Source of the DNA: Piscicola geometra
Taxonomy: Eukaryota > Annelida > Clitellata > Hirudinida > Piscicolidae
Length of the DNA stretch: 64,000 nt
Direction of reading: 5' to 3'
NCBI GenBank assembly: GCA_943735955.1
Contig: OX030964.1
Location: forward strand, 1,952,575 to 2,016,574
In this document: piece after piece, positions 26,201 to 35,200 of the stretch
How the letters are laid out: each line of letters opens with the position of its first letter
Position numbering within the stretch: the first letter of the stretch is position 1
Notes under the pieces: generated by a model
Seen by the model: the letters and a program-made list of their open reading frames with translations, nothing else
What the model was told of the DNA's origin: nothing
Databases searched by the model: none
Program-made: the position numbers and the translations under genes

Positions 26201-29200
26201 TGGTTTGAAGCCCACTCCTTCACACTCAATCCAGCTATAGAAGAACGCCGTAGAACTCATCTGGAGTACAAGCTACATCCCAGCCAAAAGAGTCTACGGG
26301 CGAACAGATCCTCCAAGAGTTCAGTGCAGAAATTAGCAAGAAAATGCGCTAATGACGACTGGCTTCAGCTATGACAAAAGATTCAGCAATCATCCGATAC
26401 TGGAGACATCAAGGGCATGTACGACGGCATTAAAAAAGCGACCGGTCGCACTATGAAAACCATAACCCCACTTAAGTCTGCCACTGGTGCAATCATAGAT
26501 GATAAGTGCAGGCAGATAGACCGCTGGATAGGATTCTACTCCAACCTATACTCCAAGCAGAATCACGTGGGTGATGAAGCCCTTTCCGCAGTTGAAACTC
26601 TTCTACTTATGACAAAACTAGATGAAAAACCCAGTGTTTCATAATTTAAGAAGGCTATTGAAAGTTTGTCTTCAGGGAAAGCTCCAGGGGCTGATGGCAT
26701 ACCACCAGAAGTCATTAAATGCGGTAGCACAGCCCTCCTAGAACAACTGCACAGTCTCCTCTGCCAATGCTGGGAAGAAGGAACTGTACCTCAGGACATG
26801 AGAGATGCAAAAATAATCACCTTATACAAAAACAAGGGCAAGAGAAGTGATTGCAACAACTACAGAGGAATATCTCTCCTCAGTGTCGTGGGCAAAGTGT
26901 TCGCACGTGTAGTCCTAAAAAGATTACAGAAGCTTGCTGATAGGGTGTATCCAGAACTACAAGCTGGGTTTCGCGCAGAAAGGTCAACCATAGATATGAT
27001 CTTCACACTCAGACAACTGCATGAAAAAGGCAGAGAACACAAACCCCTTTTCCTAGCTTTCATAGACCTGACCAAAGCATTTGATCTTGTCAGTAGGGGT
27101 GGACTCTTCAACATTCTGGCAAAGAATGGCTGCCCACCAAAGCTCCTGAGCGTGATAAAGTCGTTCCATGACAATATGAAAAGCACTGTGCAGTATGATG
27201 GGTTGACATCAAGTGCTTTTGAAATCCGCAGTGGCGTCAAACAAGGCTGTGTTCTGGCTCCCACTCTCTTCGGCATCTTTTTTCGCTGTTATGCTGAAAC
27301 GTGCCTTTGGAGCATCAACAGAAAGTGTATATCTTCACTCCCGATCAGATGGCAGTTTTTTCAACCTGGCTCGTCTGAAGGCAAAAAGCAAAATACGAAA
27401 AGTGACGATAAGAGACATGCTGTTTGCGGATGATGCAGCACTGGTCACCCACACTGAAGCAGAACTTCAAAGACTGCTCGACAGGTTTTCCAAGGCATGC
27501 GATGAGTTTAGCCTAAAAATCAGCCTCAAGAAAAAAATGCACGCCAAACGACCTCACATCACTATTAACAACTATGCTCTGGAAGTCGTCAGCCAGTTTA
27601 CCTACCTTGGTTCCACAATCACTGATGACTTCTCACTAGTTGCAGAACTGAACCAGAGGATAGACAAGGCTTCGACAACCTTTGCCAGGCTGTCATCCCA
27701 GTTTGGAGCAACAAGATGCTGACAATAAAGACAAAGACAGTTGTGTACAAGGCATGTGTTCTGTGCACTTTCCTTAACGCCAGTCAATCCTGGACACTAT
27801 ATGCATACCAGGAAAAAAGATTGAGCGCTTTCCACATGCGGTGTCTTCGACGCATGCTCGGAATCTCATGGCAAGACCGCGTCACAAACAACGAGGTGTT
27901 GGCGAGGGCAGCCATTTCAAGCATGACCACTCTTCTTCGTCAAAGACGTCTCCGATGGTTGGGACATGTACGTCGGATGGATGATGGCTGACTTCCCAAA
28001 GACGTGCTATTCGGCGAGTTTGCCTCAGGTTGGAGAGCAACTGGCAGGTCATACCTTCGCTACAAGGTCATCTGCAAGCGCGATCTAAAATCTACAGAGA
28101 TCGACGTCAGCACCTGGGAATCGCTTGCTGAAGATAAAAGCAGATGGAGACAAGCTGTGCGCATGGTACTAGAAGCGGAAGAAGCAAAGATCATCAGCTT
28201 GCCAGTGAAAAGCGATCCCGCAGAAAATAAAAACAGCAGCGATCTGCGACCAGCAGCCACCAACAACCAGCAGCGAAAAGTTCTCTCCGGCGCAAGTCCA
28301 TTGTCAACTTAGACTAAAGGACGCCAACAACAATACAATGTTTTTATATATAAAAAGATTTTGATAAAAATAAACAATTCTTCAAAACTTTAACGTCTTT
28401 GAGGGCATTGGCGCAACCAGGGGAGAGGCTATTCGAAGGGTTTCACAATTTTTCGAAAATCGATGAGTTTTTTTGGTGGTGGGGGGGGGCATAATCAATT
28501 TTGAATATGCCATAGGATAATGATGTTTTCTCTGAATGGCCATCGGGTCTTTATCTCACGAAACATTTTATATATCAACACAGAACATAGAGATCCCATG
28601 TCACAAATTCTGAGAAAAAATATAGCACCACTAGACCTTAACTACACTTTTAAATCTTAACACTTTTCATATGTAAATTTTTCCACCCATGACAAGTATA
28701 TAAAGAATAACGCAGATAGAAAAAATAACTCCCGAGCTTTCAGAATTATCCAACCTTCAAAGGATGCTGAAACTGTGCAAAGACAGCTCAAAATCACATC
28801 AACAAGTTTACGTGCGGATCAGTCTGATCTCATTGCATGTATCGAACTGCAAGAACTCTTTTGAGCCACAAGCCTTCAACCTGAGTTGCACTCAATGCTC
28901 GATGTTGCTCTGACTCGGCCAGTTACTTCATTAGATGCAGAAAAAGCATTTTCTAAACTTCAACTTATTAAAATTCGTCTTAGGACGACTGTATCTGCAT
29001 GTCGTTTGCAAAGCTTGTTTGAGAATATCTGCTACCAAAACAACTACTGCACTTCTTCCAGTAAATGAAATAGTGAAAAAAATTCACAAACTGATCGAAG
29101 AATTATTTTATAACTGAGAACACATCAAAATTTAGTTGAAACTAAATCTTTTAACAAAAATTATAGACTGTTTAGGATCTCATATCAAAATTATTTTTTT

Positions 29201-32200
29201 ACTTTTTACCTTAGTTTAAAAAATGATGACGTAACTCTAAGAATACTATGCAACTTAGTTTGTAGTTTTTCTTTTGTATCATTAATAAACTATCTAAATT
29301 CTTTATCAATTATAGTTTGTTGTTTTTATTTAGCTCATTTACCGCCGCTACCCGAAAAAAAAGTTAACAGGATTTTTACATTTAGACTTGCATTATATGG
29401 TTACAATAACAACTCAAGCAAAATTGAAAACAATTATTTCATAAGTTGGGGCAAAATGTTGCGAAAACGCAACATGTGCGGGAAGTTTGACATACTTCTG
29501 TGTAGTAAGAAATCATAAATAAATTTATTCAAACCACATTAATTAAAACAGAAATAAATTTCAATTGCAAATAGTTCGATAAAATTATGACTTCTAATTA
29601 TTTTATTAGTTATAATAATAATAATTATTATTTTAATTACAACAAAGCAACTTATTAAAAGTGAATTACAACAGCACTCATAAACTGTCGTGCTGTTTCA
29701 AAGACGACACTGACGACGAATGTTATCTTTATTTTCATTTTATAATCAACCTATGAGAGGTTAAAAATTATATTTTCTTCAATAAAAGCTTCAAGTGTGA
29801 AGCATTTGCGGTTTGTAATTTTTTTTCGAAATATAAAAATCAACATTCATCTACAAAATTCAACTTTTAATTTTAATTTTATAAATTTCATAATACATTA
29901 AAATTAAATTAGTAATTTTTTTTATAATAACTATTGTAATGAATAAAAATTTAATAAAAATCATATGAAATCACATTACGTCAAAGTTGCGAAAATGCAC
30001 CATTGATTTTTAAAAGCATTGGAAATCTTTTGAAAGTTATTTTGAATATATAAAAAATTAATTCAAGTATTAACCCTCTTCTCACCCTGAAATTAGGGCT
30101 AAATTTTTATAAAAATACTAAAATCGAATGAAAAAATTGAAAAATTATCTAAGCGAGGAAAGATTGTTTTGAGAAATTTTAAATGTGAGTAGGAAATAAA
30201 AGGTTATAAATAATAATATGAAAAAATTTGAAATTTAACTTATGAAATTATAATTTAAAATTTATTTTACAAATTAGGTGAAAAAAACTCGGTATTAAAA
30301 GAGCTAGAAAATATAAAAATTGATGTAAAACGCAACAGTTGCGGTAAATAAGAATTTTTTTATACTAAAGTTGAGCCCCCTCAGCATTTTTGGCTGGTTG
30401 CGCCCCTGTTTGAGGGGTTACTATAAATTGCTCAAAAGATGCCAGCAATTTTACTAGGTTATTCACAACACTAAATGGCATAAAATGAGACTCTATGCAA
30501 ATTTATCATACTAAAATATTATTTTCCTATGGTAGTTTTGAACAATTTAATACAGTGGCATGACTTTTTGCCCGCAGTGTATTTTTATTTTTAAAATAGT
30601 TATAAACCAATATATACTAATTTGTTATATTGATTGTGAGATTCTATCAAAATTCAACTCAGACGAGGACGAATGCGCCAGTAAGACTGACAAGTGTGAC
30701 CCTTCATCCTCCACGTGTAAAAACAAGCCCGGTTCTTACGACTGTTCTTGCAAACAAGGATACAAACCAAAAACCAACTTGACGTGTGAAGGTTGGTTTT
30801 GAAATTTGATGTGAGATAAATGAGAAAATCTCATAAATTTTGTTCCACTTAATTATACATTTAATAAAACGCTATGAATGAAATATTTTTATTAAAAATC
30901 ATTTTCAAAATAGAAGGCGATTTGATTTTTCAAGGATTCTTTATTTAAAATTATTTGACTACGTCTCTATGCACTGCCATGAGACACTGTCGGTGGGAGT
31001 CTCTTCCCTCAAAGTTGAAAACTTGTTCCACATTCCCTTACGTATAAATGCTCTCCTCGTTGGACAATTCTCGCACTTCGTCAGCAAAAACTCTAAACCA
31101 TCCACCAGCTTTATTTATGTCTTTCACAACATGCTCTTGAATTTGACTGCCATATTTATGAGCTTATTTTGAATCGTCTTTGACCTATAAGCTATTGGTT
31201 GCATTTATTTATCAGTTTTCGAAATGCTCTTTTGAACTACCATGACAACTTTCGATTCGGAACTACAAAAAGTGCTGGGAAGTTTCCACTTTTCCTTCTT
31301 CAGCAAAATATTTGGAGTCATTTCTATGGCCTTTCAATGCACGAAGAGGTGGTGTCCCACCATTGAAGTGACCATTACATTTATGTTTAGCTTCTTTTTA
31401 GTCCATGAAAAGGCACTTTGAGTTTTATCAGAGAAGGCAACACAGCAAGGGCGGCGATCTGCTGCAAATCTTGGTGGGGTCCTACCCAGCTTAGACGGTG
31501 ATCCTGTAAGGGCCTGGAGTCACTACCATTGAGGTGGACCCCTTACTACCAAAAAGTGAAGATCTAGACCCCAGGACCCCTCAGGATTGCCGCTCATGCA
31601 ACACAGTTTTAATAATATACCCCTAATTTATACCTTGAACTAGACCAATGCAAAATTATTGTCAAATACGAACAAACTTATGTTTTTTGACCAGAACTTT
31701 GTGGTAGGAAATGTTGAGTGTATTGACGAAGCTCTAGTTAAAAGTTCTAAGCTTAGGTAGTCACTTAGTGACTGGAGCTCTGTAGCTCACTTATATTAGT
31801 TCCTTGTTTCAAACTTCACTTGAGTTGGTGAGATGGTTCTTACATTTTTTTTCATTATAAATACTAATTATTGGTCTTTTACATGATCAGTAAAAAAAGA
31901 TCTTAATACTCTAAAACAAAATTTTTAAGAGGCGACTATTTTTTCAATACTAAAAAAGATTTATACAAATGGAAAAAAGACAGTTTAGCACACAATATTC
32001 CACTTTTTGAGTTTTGAAAAATCTATAAATTTGCGTCATTGGGAAGGTTTTTAGAATATAAATAAGAGACAAAAAAGTGGGTTTATACATGGTGTTTAAG
32101 GGAAATTTAAAATAAAAAATTCCTAACTTTGGCTCACAAAGTTTTGCTCAGAGTTTGAATCTGTATTTTAGCTTTTGAAATGGAGCAAAAAGGCATTCGA

Positions 32201-35200
32201 GCGTTTTCGAATGTCCTTTCATTTTACAGAAAGCTTCCAGATAGACTCTTGGTTATTTTTTTTGCTTTATCAGTTTTACAATCATTTTTAATACTATGAG
32301 ACACAATTTCTTAATAAATTCCAAATTAAATGCAAAATTGTAAATTCTAAGTATCATGGAATTAACTTATTGTTAAAAGTTTTTCAAACTATTTTAATTA
32401 GAAAAAATGTGTGCATGGAAAACCAAAAGAAGAAAAAAATAAATAATTTTAGTTTAACCGCTTTTGGCCGAATGAGTCGAATTTGGGACGTACCAACTAA
32501 TGCTTTATATCTTAAAACTGAAAAAACTGTAAGTTAAATTTTTATATATTCGAGTTTGTAACACTCAAGGCAACACAACGATATATAATAATTTGATTTT
32601 CTTTTATTTATACTGCTTCAGGCTTCTTATTACTTGGCTCGTTTTGTAAGTAATCAAACATTTCTGAAACTCATCTTTGTAATCCCCATAACTTTTTTTT
32701 CTCAACATTTAACGATTTAAAAATGTTTGTTTGTGTTTCTATATACTATCTTAACTTTTTTGTTATTTTGTCAAAAATTGCTCATTAGTGTATGGTAAGC
32801 TTTAAAACGGTCTGAGTCAAATTTGACTCAACCGGTTTAGAAAAAGGCTTATTATATTTTCCACATTTACTAAACTTTCAATTTTCAAGATGTCTAAAGT
32901 ACTTGTAATGTCGATATTCGAATGATTCAGATGCAAAGCAGCAGTTTTTCGATTTTTTGACAACTGGATAAGTTTACTTCCATTTTTGGTTGAATTGGCA
33001 TTAGAACGATGGGCTTTTCATTGAAACCATCAGACCGAATCGCCTTAGTGAATGCAAAATGTCCTCAGATACTGATTTGAAAAAGAAAATGGTTTCTGTG
33101 CCAGCTGCCGTTAACGTCTGCAACCAATTCATGGGTGGAGTCGATGCCGTAGATGCACTGGTGGCTTACTACAGGATGTGAATTGGATCAAAAAGGATCT
33201 ACATGCGCCTACATGGATCAAGTAGAACATTGGCCGAGAATTGTTCCCAGGCAAAGTTGCAAGATGCCTGAGTGTTTCAAAAAACGAATGTGAAAAATTG
33301 CATTTCATCAAATTTTTTTAATTCTATTTAGATTTGCAACAGAACTTCTAGGCGGTGAAAAATACGTAGCCTGTTCAATAGTGTTACTTGCAATTTGTCA
33401 CTTTACACAAAAGATATGCCCTTAGAAGATGATCCAGCCTATGTCATGTGTTTCTAAATAGTAATTAAAATTTCGAACTGGAGAAGAGAAAGATTAATCA
33501 AAATATTTAATGGTTAAGAATTGTCACATCATTAGACCCCGATTTAAACTTGAAATGACTTCAAAAGAATGAAAGAGAAGCAAGGTGGAAACTATACAGC
33601 CTTCACCAAACAAGCGACTATGAACATATGTAGCTTCAGGTTCTGAAGATACCTCAATGATAACAAAGTCAATAATTCAGATTCTGAAGATAAAGATACC
33701 TGGGGAGCGGGGATGGCTTAGATGGTAGACGCCGGACTTGCGACTCGAAGGTTGTCAGTTCGAATCCCTGACGAGCAACCGTGAACTATCATATACCTAG
33801 TGTGTATGATGCGGTGTTTGCGACGTATGCATTGAGAGATGCGTACTTCGTACTAGTGCATAAGAACCATGGTTCTCAGAACCATTGTAACATGACCTGC
33901 GTCTGTCAGACCGTGAATAATACAGAAAACACAAAAAAAACAAAACCTTAATGATGACAAAGTGAATAATTCAACGTTATAGAACAGAATCTGAGGCAGG
34001 CTTTTCTTCTATGAGCACTAATTTCAACGCTTTTCATGGAAAATTTCAATTTAGTATAATACCACAACGTGAAAAAATCTTCCATATAAGTTTCACTTGC
34101 CTCTTAATGCTGTCTCATGAAGGCACATGTTCTGTAACACAAAACTATAAAAATTATATAAAATTAAGATTAATTTGATTAACTGCGTAAATTATTAACT
34201 GCGTTAATTGAAAGTTAATTTAGATTAGCTTTAATTGTAAAACTGCATTAAGCTGGACCAATCAATAAACAACTAATTTACTAATTAATTCACTAATTAC
34301 AAAACTAATCAAAACCCATTTTCAGACGAGGACGAATGCACCAGTAAGACTGACAAGTGTGACCGTTCATCATCCACGTGTAAAAACAAACCCGGTTCTT
34401 ACGACTGTTCTTGCAAACCAGGATACAAACCAAAAACCAACTTGACGTGTGATGGTTAGCGGGAAAAAATTTGCAACGTTCTAATCGTCTTAATGTTTTA
34501 ATAACACTATAACCGTTGTTTTAACTGCATAATCCATTTATCCAACTCATATTCGATCATTCTAGACATTTCATTCGATTAAAAACTTGTTTGCATCGTG
34601 AGGCAATGCACTAGCACATCACCACCCAGCAGCGCAAAACGCCAGCGCCGGTCCGTGCAGCGATGCTGAGAAGGCGGCCTGTGACACCACGACGTCCACA
34701 TGCGTCCACCAGGCTGGCAGCTACCACTGCGAGTGCTTCGACGGCTTCAAGAACGCTGACCCTTTCACGTGCACAGGTGATTGTAGTCTATGTGACCCAA
34801 TACAAGTGACTGAATGGGTAGGCGAGTGTGTAACGACTCTCGGTTCGACAAATAGTTATGGCTTCGAGTGCAACCGATGCCCTAGTAACCCATAGGCGCG
34901 AATTTCAAAATGTATAGCTTGAGTGGCCTAGAAGCCTATTCGGGTTATACGCCAATGTAAACTCGTTCTTTTATTTATGAACTATGCTGACCAGCAGAAT
35001 GAAATGGTGTTCTGAGGCACCAGGTGCGAGAGTAGAGTTAATTCAAAATTAATTATTTAAGACCAGTGCAGATTTAAGGCTCACCAGCAACCACACACAG
35101 ACGTGGATGAATGTGCCAGAGTGTCCTCTTGTGGGCACCTGGAACGCTGCGAGAACAAGGAGGGCAGCTACGAGTGCTACAAGCCGGAGGGGTCTTGGCT

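Noticed and set aside
33702..33780. A functional tRNA gene
   Set aside because: A and B boxes are present but the stem pairing and length do not make a proper cloverleaf, and a repeated body with A-rich tail follows, so it is a SINE head.
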